Shown here: positions 44,190-55,807 of the stretch, one piece after another
How positions within the stretch are numbered: position 1 is the stretch's first letter
Layout: every line of letters starts with the position of its first letter
DNA from: Diphasiastrum complanatum
Taxonomy: Eukaryota > Streptophyta > Lycopodiopsida > Lycopodiales > Lycopodiaceae
DNA length: 64,000 bases
Reading direction: 5' to 3'
NCBI GenBank assembly: GCA_029204225.1
Contig: CM055113.1
Span: forward strand, 4,603,881-4,667,880
Translations under genes and position numbers: made by a program
Notes under the pieces: generated by a model
Told to the model about the DNA's origin: nothing
What the model saw: the letters and a program-made list of their open reading frames with translations, nothing else
Databases searched by the model: none

Positions 44190-45843
44190 ATGTCAAGTAT
44201 TTCTAAGCCAGAAGGATGACCAGAAGAAGGATCATCCCATCTACTATGTGAGTCGACAGCTCAGTGCATCAGAGAATAATTATTCGGCTATAGAAAGGGA
44301 AGCACTTGGCATGATTTTCACTGTTAAAAAATTTCGGCATTACTTGCTGGGATATGCATTTATTTTTTATGTGGATCATTATGCTCTTAAGTATCTTGTA
44401 AATAAACCAGATCTATCAGGACGAATTGCTCGATGGGTTCTACTTCTGCAGGAATTCACTTATCAAGTAGAGATTCGTCAAGGAAAATATCATACGAATG
44501 TTGATTATCAATTGCGACTTAGCACTGGAAAAAATGAAGACCCTATCAATGATGATTTTCTAGACGAACATTTGTTCAAGATTTCATCTACAAATTCGTT
44601 ATATTCTGATATCATTACTTATCTTAAGGATCAAATATATCCGGATGGTTACGATTTGGAGCAAAAGACAGTTTTTCAATATAAGGTAGCACCTTATACA
44701 ATTATTAACAATGTTCTGTACAAGCTTGGTGCTGACCGTCAACTACGAAGATGTCTCAAAACTAAAGACATTAAAAAGATTGTTAAGGCCTTACACTCAG
44801 AAGATGCTGGTGGACATTTTGCTTTGAAGAATAAAGTTAATAAGATATTGACTGCCAATTACTGGTGGCCAACAATGTTCAAGGATGTGTCAAACTTTAT
44901 TCGTTCATGTGATCCATGCTAGAGATCTGGTAAGCCTACAAAAGCAATGAATTGGCAGTTGACAACAATCCTGCCTCTTGCACCATTCGAGAAGTGGGGG
45001 ATTGACTTTGTCGGTCCAATCAAACCTGTTACCCGACATATGAAATGTCGTTACATTCTAGTTGCAACGGATTATGCTACCAAGGACGTTGAAGCAGAGG
45101 CGACGAAATGAAACGATGCAAAAACTGTCGCGATGTTCTTATTCAAATATATCATCACCATATATGGTTGTCCACTCGAACTAGTAAGCGACCGAGGTAC
45201 ATATTTTTTAAATGACACTATACGGTTGCTGACAACTTATTTCCTGATCAAACACAGAAAAACTACATCGTATAATCCAAAAGCAAACGGGTTGACAGAA
45301 AGAGCTAATGGAATTTTATGTAAGATCCTGAACAAAATTACTATTGCACATGCAATGGATTGGGATCAGAAACTACCATCAGTTCTCTGGGCTTATCGCA
45401 ACACAGAGAAAATCGTGACGAAACAGACACCATATTTTCCTATGTATGGTATGCATCCTATTTTGCCAATTGAATTTGAGGTGAAGACCTTTCGTATTCA
45501 AGCTCAACGAACAGATGCAGAATGTATAAACGAAAGGTTGACTAATATTGAAGAACTAGTTGAAGCTCATGAGACTTCACAAAAACTAACGGAGGAAATC
45601 CAGGAACAAAGAAAGAAGAAATATGACAGTCATATAAAAAAATGTGATCTTAAAGCTAATGATTATGAGCTGATATATGACAGTCGTCATCAAAGGTTCC
45701 CTGGAAAACTCCATATGCGATGGCTTGGACCGTATAAAGTCATAGAGGTGTTTGACAATGGTTATGTGCAACTTCAATCACTTGAAGGTGAACTATTACC
45801 TACACGTATTAACGGGTCCAGATTGAAGAAATACTACCTTTGA
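44190..45843 (+). pseudogene. Ty3/gypsy RNase H and integrase (element G)
   Basis: Starts inside RNase H (YYVSRQLSASENNYSAIERE, then FYVDHYALKYL), so its first catalytic Asp is off the preserved end. Linker and integrase follow: HHCC domain (HSEDAGGHFALK ... CDPC) with a TAG at 44920 where the family has Gln; core WGIDFVGPI, then a TGA near 45110 where the family often has Arg; SDRGTYF; and the Glu in GLTERAN. The GPY/F module is complete (RWLGPYKVIEVFDNGYVQL, RINGSRLKKYY). All three core acidic residues are kept, so only two nonsense changes disrupt integrase. No chromodomain or LTR follows. Confidence 0.88.
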
Positions 45844-45937
45844 CCAATTTTTTTATTTAATTTTATTATTATTTTTTAATATTTTTCTAAGATTAATCGC
45901 AAATTTTTTTTTATCTTTTTTAAAATATTGCATGGGT

Positions 45938-46049
45938 GCATCCTCCTACCCATGCACTTTTAAAAAAAATCTAAGTAAAATTTTTAAAACTTTTAGATGC
46001 ATGAATGGGAGGAGGATGCATGGAAGATCCTGCCCATGCATACACATTA
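45938..46049. repeat. Foldback element B (relative of 41781-41891)
   Basis: Same layout as element A: TGCATCCTCCTACCCATGCA, an AT-rich middle, ATGGGAGGAGGATGCATGG and CCCATGCATAC. The inverted arms differ by one base insertion. Roughly 4 kb apart and directly oriented to each other. Confidence 0.75.
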
Positions 46050-46328
46050 GTGCCCTCGCGCTTTTAGGGACGATGGTCTGGACGTGAAACCATTTGGATC
46101 GGCCAGTTTAGGCTGCTTGCATTATTCTACACGATTTCATGTCCTGGAACATACAATCCATGTCTGTTTACGTTGCTTTTTTTTTTTATTTGATTTGATT
46201 ACGCTTTTGCATTTCAGGGCTTTGGTCTGATTTCTCTATTTCGCAGGATGTGCTGAATGCATAGGATATTGGTTTGGACTTTTAGGGGATGTTCAACCAG
46301 ATGCTGAGAAAACTGATATCAAATCGAG

Positions 46329-46420
46329 GAATTCTAGCAAAAGCAACTCTCCCATCTTTCACCCAAGCGTAGAGGGATTCTAGCAAAAGCACGTCTCCCA
46401 TCTTTCACCTAAGCGTAGAG
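46329..46420. repeat. 46-bp tandem duplication
   Basis: ATTCTAGCAAAAGCAACTCT...AAGCGTAGAG at 46331 is repeated at 46377 with three or four substitutions, ending in a short AG run just before the ATG at 46431. Confidence 0.85.
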
Positions 46421-46430
46421 AGAGAGAGAG

Positions 46431-46748
46431 ATGGCGGAAATGGGCTTCTCATCGATCGTCATCCTTAGGCCCCGCGGGGTCGCACCTCCCATGGCTGGAT
46501 GCTGCCACTTTGGACTGGTCAGTAGAGACAAATCTGTTTTCTCTGCACATTGGAGTAGAGCTGGATCCAACAAGGCGACATTGCAAGTATGTGAGCGGTG
46601 TAATTTTGGCTGGAGTTCCAAGACCTATATGTCAACTGAATTGAGGAACAGCCCCAGGAAGACAAGTAAGTTTCAAGCAATGGCGACTTTGATTATAGAA
46701 GAAGCACCGATTGGAGTCGATTTGGCTTCTCTGAAGAAAGACGTGCTG
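46431..46748 (+). CDS. Candidate first exon of a host gene, possible plastid-targeted protein
   Basis: From the ATG at 46431 the frame starts AEMGFSSIVILRPRGVAPPM and is rich in Ser, Arg and small residues with few acidic ones, as in chloroplast transit peptides; later parts read RNSPRKTSKFQAMATLIIEE and VDLASLKKDVL. A consensus donor (CTG/GTGAGG) at 46749 would end the exon; beyond it the frame runs to 46910 with hydrophobic, non-typical sequence. Unlike its surroundings it is not repeat-like. No downstream exon was recognised, and the family is unknown. Confidence 0.35.
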
Positions 46749-46910
46749 GTGAGGATCCTCACCTTTCTTCTATGCTACTCAATTTGTGTTCAATTCTTGC
46801 AAGCTATGAATTTGCTAGCTTTGTCAGGTTTCCTGCTTCAATTTAGGCCTTTATATGCATGGAACGTCAGCATGAAAGCATTGGCAAAGTGGTTGTACTT
46901 GGTTCATTGA

Positions 46911-47932
46911 CTGAACCCATAACAGACTTTCAGCTCAGGGGCGTGTTTAGTAGATTCTGAATGACCATTGTTGGTTCTGTTATAGAAGATAGAGGAATAG
47001 ATAACGGGGGCCATGTTGGTGTTAAAGCTCTGTCTCCGAGACAGATTCCTCATTTCAATAAGCTATGGTCTGCTGCAGTCCAAAATTGAGACAAAATTAT
47101 CACTAAAAGTCATTACTTCATCAATGTTGAGCCTGTTGTCCATTGCTAGCAGAGGAGCAAACTCTCACACTTCAGTTGAAAGGTAACAACTTTTTGGATC
47201 ACTGGCCAATATGAGCATTTCTCTTGCTTGCAAATGGTCGCTACCTGAGAGAGCACACCTGAGCGCACTGTTGAGGCAAAATACCTTTGTTGTTTTCTAC
47301 CGCACTTGAGCGCACTTATAATGATAGTCAAGAAGCCAATTCTATGGCAGCGATCAAGCTGCACTTTTGAGATAGAAATCATTGCTATGAAGCACCATTT
47401 TCTCAGTTGCTAATCCCATTTCTTGAGGTGCAACATCTCTGTTGCCAGTTGAAGTTATGAAGCGACTTCTCTTTGTTGAACATCACTCTTTCAAAAGCAG
47501 AACGACAGTTCATTGAGCCCACTTCATCGCTACATACAGCTCATTCCCTGAGCGGAATTTGATTGCCAAGACGTTAGAAGACAGTCTTTGTGGCAGTGTG
47601 AAGTTTGAGATGGATGCTACAGGAGAATGTTTTGGAGCTTCAATGCAGGCCATACCTCTGTATCAAGAACTCAATCAGACCCAAACTTTTGAAGTGTCAT
47701 AACATGCTGATCTCAAAAAGAGATAGCTTGGAAGAATAAACAAGTCCAATTGTGATGAGTTTAGAGAGAGATCGCAGTCTGATCTCAAAATCCAATATTC
47801 GCTAAGAGACAATGAAACAAATAGGCACGAAGCGCTTTCAAAACCTCGATAGTTCGTGAAAAGAGCACAACCATATCAGATCTGTCGTTGATATCTGAAG
47901 AGAGTGTAGTCTGCCGGTGGATAAGTCTCTCA
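46911..47932. other. Interval without recognisable gene
   Basis: Could be intronic sequence if the exon at 46431 is real. No domain, LTR end or repeat was found. Words such as TTGAGCGCACT and CAGTTGAAG recur loosely. Confidence 0.4.
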
Positions 47933-48084
47933 TGTTAAAATAGATATTCCAGGTAGATAATTAGTTGGGTCCCCAACTGTCGTGTCTATGTTGCGTGTTT
48001 CCCAAACGTTGTGTACCTCGACTCATATGTAACGGGCTTATGCCCTGCTATTCCATCAGTTCAATACATTCACTGTTGTAGTTA

Positions 48085-48126
<42 letters not shown>

Positions 48127-48166
48127 ACATGAGATTCTGTAATCTATTGTAAACTCTGAGAATGTA
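47933..48166 (+). mobile_element. Short copia-like LTR
   Basis: TGTTAAAATAGATATTCCAG ... GAGAATGTAATA followed by a PBS-like TGGTATTAGAGCC at 48170-48182 (one mismatch to the copia consensus). A (CT)n microsatellite of about 37 bp lies at 48087-48123, inside the presumed R/U5. The terminal CA is not preserved. No gag could be read downstream. Confidence 0.5.
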
Positions 48167-48182
48167 ATATGGTATTAGAGCC

Positions 48183-49800
48183 TAACCCAATCTGACGCAC
48201 TCCACCTAACGTGCTTTGACATAGTTCCTAATGTGATCTGATGCTCAGATCAAAGAAGTTGTGTTGCTTGCAATATGTTGATGGATGAAGGGCAGCGTGG
48301 AAAATGCACGCAAATCTCTAACGATTGAAAGTAGATTGGTTGGTAGTGCATGAAGGCTTATTAAAGGCGCCCTCATGTAGCGATGGATGAGCGATGAGGG
48401 CCATAGTGGATAAATGGTATACCTGTTGTTGTCAGTTGTGTGTAGACCATCGTGAAACGTATTCCTTCCTGTGCCTGTACATGGAGAAGCGATTTGCCTA
48501 TAACAAGATGCAGAAACAACATCCCTCCTTGACTGAACTGGCAAACCAACTGGGCATGCATTGTGTGAGGCTCGACCATTTGGGAGGTTGATCCGATGCT
48601 GACGCCAGAACATTTTCAGGTGCTATGAGGAATTGATATCTCTTGATGCTACTTGCTGGAAAATGAAACAATATAATAGCAATCTTTCAAGAGTCTTGAA
48701 TTCCTTCAACGACCATTCGAATGTTCGTGAATGGAGAAAACGATAGTTCATAGATATCAGAGGATGAGAAGCGCGATGGAGCATTAAAGAAAGCCTTGTG
48801 TGGAGGCGCCTGAAAACCAGTAATAATACTCCTTGAAAGTAAGAGCATGTGAAATTAAGTGACACATTGAGAAGCTTCACACCTTCAATAAGAAAGGAAC
48901 AGACCCATAAATTGGACCATGCCTTTAATTGTTCATTTTGGCCTTTAATAGTTCTGAAAAATGAAAACACATGGACATCACTAATTCATTAACAGGCCTA
49001 TGGTACAAGAACTCCTAGCCAAATATTAGCTCTAAGGGTCTGAACGTCCGAAGATGATTACACATCATTGTGTATACAGTTCATTAACATTCGTTAGATA
49101 GCTCCATAGTCACAATGTCGTAGATAGCTTGATAACTCCACTTTTCTAGCATCTTAGACAGTGACTTAAATATTTCAGGTGATGCTTTGTTAGATAACTA
49201 CTTAGATAGAGTAGAATCACAAGGAGTTCTTGAACTGTAACCAGGGACTGCTCCAAAAGGATCGACAAACTCCGAATGCTCTTACAAGATCCCAAGAATT
49301 TGGATTACCACAACAAAGTATTATAACATTCCATCAATTTCCATTACATGTGATTCCAAAACAAAAGAAACATGTGATTTCAAAACAACAGTACATATCA
49401 TGCCAAAATTTAATCCACACTACATAGCATTACATAGCAATCGCATAATATTAAGGGACGGATTTCGTTACCATTGGGTCGAAAAATTTCGACCCAAAAT
49501 CAGAATTTTTCGATACGAGATTGACTCTGAAAATTCGTGATTTTTCGATATCAAAATTCAAAAAAAATTTGATCTTCAAAATCAGACATCCACCCAGTGA
49601 TGCCAAAATTTAATCTGCACTACATAGCATTATATAGCAATCCTATAATATTTACAGTATGGTGTTAAAAATCCACAATTCTAGCTTGACTAGTTTTGGT
49701 CATATGACTTGTAAATAGTTAGATGGTCATGATGTGGCTTGTCACACGTGCCAAATGATTTAGGATTCCATTCATAAGGATGTTCTCAAGTAGACCTAAG
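48183..49800. other. Interval without recognisable gene
   Basis: No coding supported. Two copies of TGCCAAAATTTAATC(C/T)(A/G)CAC... ACATAGCATTA(C/T)ATAGCAATC lie at about 49400-49452 and 49597-49653, separated by a segment with a short palindrome at 49474-49497. Confidence 0.4.
49474..49497. repeat. 11-bp palindrome with 2-base centre
   Basis: TTGGGTCGAAA / AA / TTTCGACCCAA. It sits in a roughly 145-bp segment flanked by direct repeats, so it may be a small foldback insertion with an unusually long flanking duplication, or one unit of a tandem duplication. Confidence 0.8.
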
Positions 49801-50344
49801 TGTTAGAACCTTTGGAATGAGTCCAAATTATGCTTAGATACAAAAGAGAAAAAATAGGAGCTATTTTTGGTAGTTTTTGCATTGTTGAGGGATCTCCAAG
49901 ATTCCAACCCTAACTTGATAGGGATGAAAGATCCACCAAAATTAGCATTAGCGATAGGTTTAGGGCTACTCATACCTGCCCAAAACCGTGATGGATCATG
50001 TATATATAGGTGATGATATCTCACCAAAATAAATCAAGCAATTTCATGATTTTTCTCTCATAATGGTGCAATTACTCTCTATGTTCATAATTGTCTGAGT
50101 TCTTGTGATTACTAATGATTATAGAATTGAATGTAGGTTTGGTGTACAGTTCTCAGACTATGGGAGGCTGTACTTTCACACGTGTGAAGGCTTCGTCAAA
50201 GATTTGGGCCATTTAGTGAGGTTCAAACATAGATTTTTGATGGATTTTGATGGTTCAACTTGTGCTAATTTTATGAGATCATAATCTATTGTTTCCCTCA
50301 TCATTTCAAGTGTTTTAGGATCCTTATTTACTGTAAGTTTTACA
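49801..50344 (+). mobile_element. 5' LTR of copia D
   Basis: Starts TGTTAGAACCTTTGGAATG and ends ACTGTAAGTTTTACA, directly before a PBS. TATA box TATATATAGG near 49998. A palindromic TTCACACGTGTGAA occurs near 50173, and the same word reappears at 55345, where an unassigned LTR-like piece may be a relative. Confidence 0.7.
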
Positions 50345-50356
50345 TGGTATCAGAGT
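50345..50356 (+). other. Primer-binding site of copia D
   Basis: TGGTATCAGAGT, one base from the initiator tRNA-Met consensus, immediately after the LTR's terminal CA. Confidence 0.8.
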
Positions 50357-50912
50357 CTAAAGGCTAAAATGAGCTAAATCCTTGGTTTTCATTCAATTTG
50401 ATCACAATTTTTGATCTAAATCTTGTGTAGATTGGATCTTAGCATCTAGCATTGATTCTAGAACTCAAAGTGAGTCAAATACATTGGAGATTAGTGTTGT
50501 GTGACTTCATTTGCACGTGTTTAGGTGTCTAAAACCAGAGGCAAAGTTGAACTCAATTCACATTACCAAGATAGCAAGTTTTGCTTGCTCCAAGCATTGA
50601 TTTCTAAGCAAGTTTTGCAGGCAATTTCATAGAGGAGGCTTTCTAGCATTCAAGGAGAGGGAAGATTAGAGTTTTGGGGACTCTTCAAGGCTGTTCTAAG
50701 GTGTAAAGGACACCTCCTAAAGTGATTTAGGTTCAGTCCAACCATTTCTTGACTTATGCACCAAATTAGATCAATTTTTCATCAATTTTGATCAATTTTT
50801 GCTTGTGATTGGATAGTAGATTGTGTTGCATCCTCATTAAGTTCCATTTAGATCTTTTACAAGTGATTTTGAAGTATATTAAGGAGCTGAAAACCATTCT
50901 TGATCAGATCAT

Positions 50913-51840
50913 TTGGAAGCTTTTATGTTCTTTATAGAAAGAGGGGCAATTCTACTAGTATTGTCTACTTCAATCAAACAAGTGCATTGTTTCTTAAGAG
51001 AGGTAGGAGATTGCACTTCGGCTCAAGATGCTTGGGAGACTTTGCAAAAGGTCTATGAATCCAAAAACCAAACTAGAACGTTAGCTTTGAAGAATCAAAT
51101 CTATAGAAGGTATCCTAAGAGTAAAGGAATTGAACAAAGAGCTAGCCTTCATAGGTGATCCTATCAAGGATGAAGAGCTTGTTCAACTCATATTGAATGG
51201 ACTAAGCTTTGAATTTGACAATTTGGTTCAGGGATATGCAATTATGGGTAAGCTACCCATCCTTGAAGAACTCCAAGGCACACTCATGGCCGAGGAATCA
51301 AGAAGGAGCCAAATGCAAGAGAGGATGGATAGGCTTTCCATCCAAGGTGGAGATGACCAGGCTCTCTTCACCAAAGGTAAAGGCAAGTCCAAAGGCAAAG
51401 GATCGACATTCAAGAAGTCTTTAAAGATTGAGGATCAAGAAGGACCCTCAAAGGCATCTCCATCAACCACCAAAGTCAAGAAGGACAAATCAAAGGTGAA
51501 GTGCTACTATTGTAGCAAGATTGGACATTATGCCTCGGAATGCTTCAAGAGGAAGCAAGATCAAAGCCAAGCCAACATAAGCAAAGAGGAGGAGGAGGAG
51601 AGTTCACATGAGGACTCTCTCATGATGTCCATATTTTCTTCAACAAGCTTCAAAGGAGAAGATCCTTGGTGGATTGACTCGGGTGCTAGTTCACACATGA
51701 CTAGCAAAAGGGAGTTTTTCTCTTCTCTCTTATCTTATGATGGACCTATAAAGTCTATCTATACAACAAATGATGAAGCTTGTAAGATTGAACGAGTTGG
51801 TAGCATTCCCCTTTGCTTAGTCCCAAATGAAGACCAACTG
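50913..51840 (+). pseudogene. Ty1/copia gag and protease start (element D)
   Basis: Gag frame: CTSAQDAWETLQKVYESKNQ and RTLALKNQIYR, a frame change near 51110-51130, then DPIKDEELVQLILNGLSFEF and EELQGTLMAEESRRSQ. A basic linker precedes a CCHC knuckle CYYCSKIGHYASEC near 51502-51543, followed by an acidic patch and the retropepsin motif WWIDSGASSHMT near 51670-51705. Coding stops matching the family near 51840, where GC-richer foreign sequence starts. The region 50357-50912 is leader. The layout parallels copia C and H. Confidence 0.88.
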
Positions 51841-51859
51841 CTCTATAGAAGATCTCCCC

Positions 51860-53500
51860 TGAAATTGCCCTTTCCAACTGTTGACTTTCTGCTTGCGTCT
51901 GGTGGGCATCGTCGCAAATGAAACTAACCCAAGAAATAGGCTAGTCATCCATCCTTTGCAAACATCGAGTCGTTTTGTTTTCGTTCACGTGCGAGTACTT
52001 GAACTGCGAATCCACTCCACAGATTCTGTAGTCCTCTTTGTTTGATGGTATCAGTCTTCAAAAGAAAGGTTCCTTCCTGAGCAATCATGCAAACCAGGCA
52101 AAGCACGAGTACTAAGAATCACCACAAATACATACAAGCAAGACACTCATGCAGGTTTACTAACAGGTAACAAAGACAAGGCCCCCCTTTGAGATAGTCC
52201 TGCCAAAGGACCTTTACATGGCCGCGCCCATACAGATCGATCACAGAATCAGCCCACAGAGAACACCCCTCCAACTATCCATGGTTTCACCATTAAGCAA
52301 CACATTGCCTCAATCACGTCCCATCACTTTTTGGTCGATAGCCCTTATAGCTAAACAATCGGCAACTATCCCGCACCGGAAGCTAACCACCCGTGCCTTA
52401 CACTCGAATTCGAGCAGCATCTCTGTATCAATGGTTAACCCGTACAGTTTGAATATGTCGCCCCGCACCCCACAAGGCACAGACCATGCTTACACCAACC
52501 TAATGGCAGCACACTGCCAGCCTTCAACTTTTGCCGTCCAAACCCACTTGACATACAAGCAGCCAGCTCGCCAACAACGATCAGACTTAACCAACTGGAA
52601 GTTTAGAAACCAACATTGAGATCCAACCTGGCGCCATGCCAGATCGAAGGTCCCGATGTGGGTGACTTCCCTCCAAGCAAGCCGCCCGACATACATCAAA
52701 CTTAACCAACTCGAAGCTTCGTTAAAAATGAGTAACATCCATTCCAAGCAAGTGGTCTGACTTACATCAGACTTAACCAACTAAAAGCTTCGTCACGAGC
52801 ATTGGGCCACGCCAGTATGGACAACCATAAACAGGTAACTTCCACCCAAGCAAGCCATCAAACTCAGCCGACAAGTGAGAGCCCATTCCTCAAGAGCTTA
52901 ACCCATCCACGTTCATGCAAGGAACACTCAAAACCACAAGTCGTGACAGATATGGAGACAACCAGTTCCTGGACCAAATGGTCCTGATAGCATACCATTG
53001 GTGCCAGGACCGAATGGTCCCGACGACATACCGTTGGCATCCCAGGATATGACCCTCAGCTATGTGCCAAATTAAAAAGTTTGAAGCGGCCTTACAACTT
53101 CTGCTTTTACCGAACACTAAAATCCAGAATATAATCAGAGTCAGTTTGAGAAAAATTCCACTTTATTGATAAATCTGAGAAGGTTACATTTCAAGTGTGT
53201 GATCAACCCTAGTCTCCGGGGCGCTGGCATGCCAAGGCGAGTGCCAGGACAACATTCCAGCAAGGGAGGCTGAGACTTGGTTAGAGCTCGCCCTTAGTTG
53301 CAACCTACACTCCCCTATAGTATTGGTGGGATTGGCCACCTCCTCTCATACCAAGTACTCTACCCATGCTGGTAAAGCACATTTTCTCTCTCTAGAATTT
53401 ATTGATCCCCAGGCTTCCTTTAATCATGCCTAGATTGTGTGAGGTGATTGCACATCGATCTGAGCTCTTTGGACTTCAACCGATCAAAGATTTTTAGCCA
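51860..53500. repeat. GC-richer non-coding block with short tandem repeats
   Basis: Possible LTR/leader of the element that carries the Gag-like ORF downstream. It holds two diverged units with TCCAAGCAAG, ACATCA(A/G)ACTTAACCAACT and AAGCTTCGT (about 52668 and 52735; a third partial at 52548) and an exact-period pair at 52971-53006 and 53007-53042 (GGACC(A/G)AATGGTCC(T/C)GA). No protein is supported; open frames are rich in Pro/Ser and unlike any family. Confidence 0.5.
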
Positions 53501-53508
53501 TAGGAACT

Positions 53509-53528
53509 TGGCGCCGGCTGGATTCTGG
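53509..53528 (+). other. Possible gypsy primer-binding site
   Basis: TTGGCGCCGGCTGGATTCTG partly resembles the TGGCGCC-start PBS of plant gypsy elements and stands upstream of the Gag-like ORF. The upstream LTR end is not clear. Confidence 0.4.
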
Positions 53529-53739
53529 TCATAGTGGCGCCGGAAGTAAAGCTTGTAAAGGTAGCTTTACAACACCTACTAAGAAGCAGAAGGGAAGGCG
53601 GTCAGCACAGAAGCCGATGTTCCGCATGACATTCTATCCAGCAACATCGGGGTGGAATATGCTGAATCCGGAGGGAGCCTTAAACCATCTCAGGTCCCAA
53701 AGGAGGTCCTTGAGCAATAGGCGGCCTTACTTCACCAGG

Positions 53740-55180
53740 CCCAACAATGCCAACAAGTAGTAGCAGCAACAGCAGGCAGCTCCAAAACGGCAAGCACTTC
53801 CGGCTCTGATCCTACGGGCGTGATTCCGTCCACACAGGCAATCCCCTCTCCATCACTTGCTCTCACACTCCCACCACCACCCCCACCATTTATTGCCTCC
53901 TCCACACCCTCACTAACTCTCAACACGGGCTTCAATTCCACACTTCCACAAAAGCCCTCCCCTATACAAATCTCCACCCTACTTGACTCCACAGTCAACG
54001 TAGATAATTTTGCATTACAATTACTAACTGCATTACCATCAACCATTGTCATCACTAACCCAATCCCACACTCTTCGCCACGTAGTATCTCCCCACACCT
54101 CAATCCACAATCACCTCCACCTGCCTTTCATACACCTCCGTCTAGTCATATTCTTGATTTTCTACCATTTAACCCCATGTCGTATCCTAACTACACAAGC
54201 ACCCTCCCTGACATTGGTCCTTGGGAGCAGCTACCCCTTACAGCCCAAAAAGCAGTATGGTTGGTGAATGAGCTCCAATACAATATATTCGGCACCCTAG
54301 GGGGACAGTACACTATGCGGCAATTCGAGGATGGTGCTATGGCGGACCTTCAGAAAGATAAAGCAAGGCTGGAGGAGCAAAACAAACAACAACAGCTACA
54401 GATCCAGAACCTAACAAATTACAATCAACAACAACAGCAAATGCTACTCCACCTCCAGAACCAGCTCCAACTGAAGGTATCCCACATGCAACAAACCATT
54501 GATACCCTCAAAGCCGAAAAGGATGAGGCTGTAGCAGATTCACAAGTAGCACGTTCCGCTATGAAGGAACAGTTGGAAATGGTGGACTTCAACGACTTCG
54601 CACCACCAGCTATTCCTGAGGAACTGCCATTCCAGTGGTGGCCTATCAAATGCTGGCCCAAAAGCTAAAAGCCACGATGGAGCAACACTCAAAATTACAA
54701 GAATCATACATTGCTTATGTCGAGGCCCTCAACCAGCACATAGCCACCCTGGAAGAACGCTTAAAGGCTGCTACCCAGTCAACACCCTCGGTTCATGCAG
54801 AGCATGCCCAATTTCATGATTCGGGGCACTGATGGACCAGCTGGTGGAGATGAAGCAGGATTTCAACAGCCTCCTCCTGCAACGCAAGGCTCCACATTTC
54901 AAGTCCAACCCCTGGAGCAAGGAGCTCAAACACCAACCAATCCATCAGGCTCTGGAGGTACCAGCTCGCAACATTTTCTTTTCTCTTCCACCGCTTCTAA
55001 CCCCCTTGACACCACTAACTCCACCTTCCTTCTACGACAATTTTCTCCTGAGTCACAAAGAATTGCAGAAGCTAACCCCTCGCCTCCTCTCTCTCCTGAA
55101 CCCGATCCACAAACCGAACACGAGATTGCCTCTGAAACCCCAACCATCTGGCATAGAATGGGCGAGGCAGACCATTCGAT
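53740..55180 (+). pseudogene. Proline-rich, coiled-coil Gag-like protein
   Basis: Main frame 53740-54668: Pro/Ser/Thr-rich N-terminus (SLALTLPPPPPPFIASSTPS), then LPLTAQKAVWLVNELQYNIF, then a glutamine-rich coiled coil (RLEEQNKQQQLQIQN, QMLLHLQNQLQLKVSHMQQT). After a frameshift near 54640 the coil continues (AYVEALNQHIATLEERLKAA), and after another near 54800 a disordered tail follows (ANPSPPLSPEPDPQTEHEIA) to about 55180. The layout suggests a retroelement Gag-like or structural ORF; I see no known Gag core, CCHC knuckle or protease. The GC content and fewer stops suggest younger age than its neighbours. Confidence 0.45.
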
Positions 55181-55807
55181 GAATAATTCACAACATTTAG
55201 CCATAATCATTGTGAGATACCAATCTTGGTTTTGGAAGCAATTTTGAGTGATTCTCTCCATTTGTCTACATTTGTTTTGATTGTTTTGAGGTTCTATCAA
55301 TGTGTACTTGATTTTTAGGTTGGAGTCCATACTCAGACAGTGTTTCACACGTGTGAAACCAGAAAGTACACCTACCTTCAATTAGTGATTGTTCTTGTTA
55401 GCATTTTGTGTCTAGAATTGATCTAGATTGATCTTAATCTCAAGTAGATTGAAAGATCAAGTAATCTGACAACCAATCCCTCTTGAGGATCAGATTAGAA
55501 TCCACTCCTGGTCCTTTTTTTAACTTTTTGCACAAACCCTCCACATAACACGGTCATGACAGTGTGATGAGCATAGACACCCTAAACCCTAAATCAGTGA
55601 CTCAATGAATTAGTTCCTTGGAACTCAGTCAACCATCAATACATACATATTATCAAGGATCTTTAGGATCCTGCAGTAAATAAAAAAAATTACATAAATT
55701 ACTATCAAGCCCCCCATCCCAAAATGAGTTTTTTGACACCCATATTTAAAAAAACAAATTGTGTTCCAGGGTCACGTTTCGAGACCAGGGCGCATTTTGG
55801 AATGTGC

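Noticed and set aside
55585-55606. CCCTAAACCCTAAATC resembling plant telomere repeats
   Set aside because: Only two units; such short runs occur by chance in AT-rich plant DNA.
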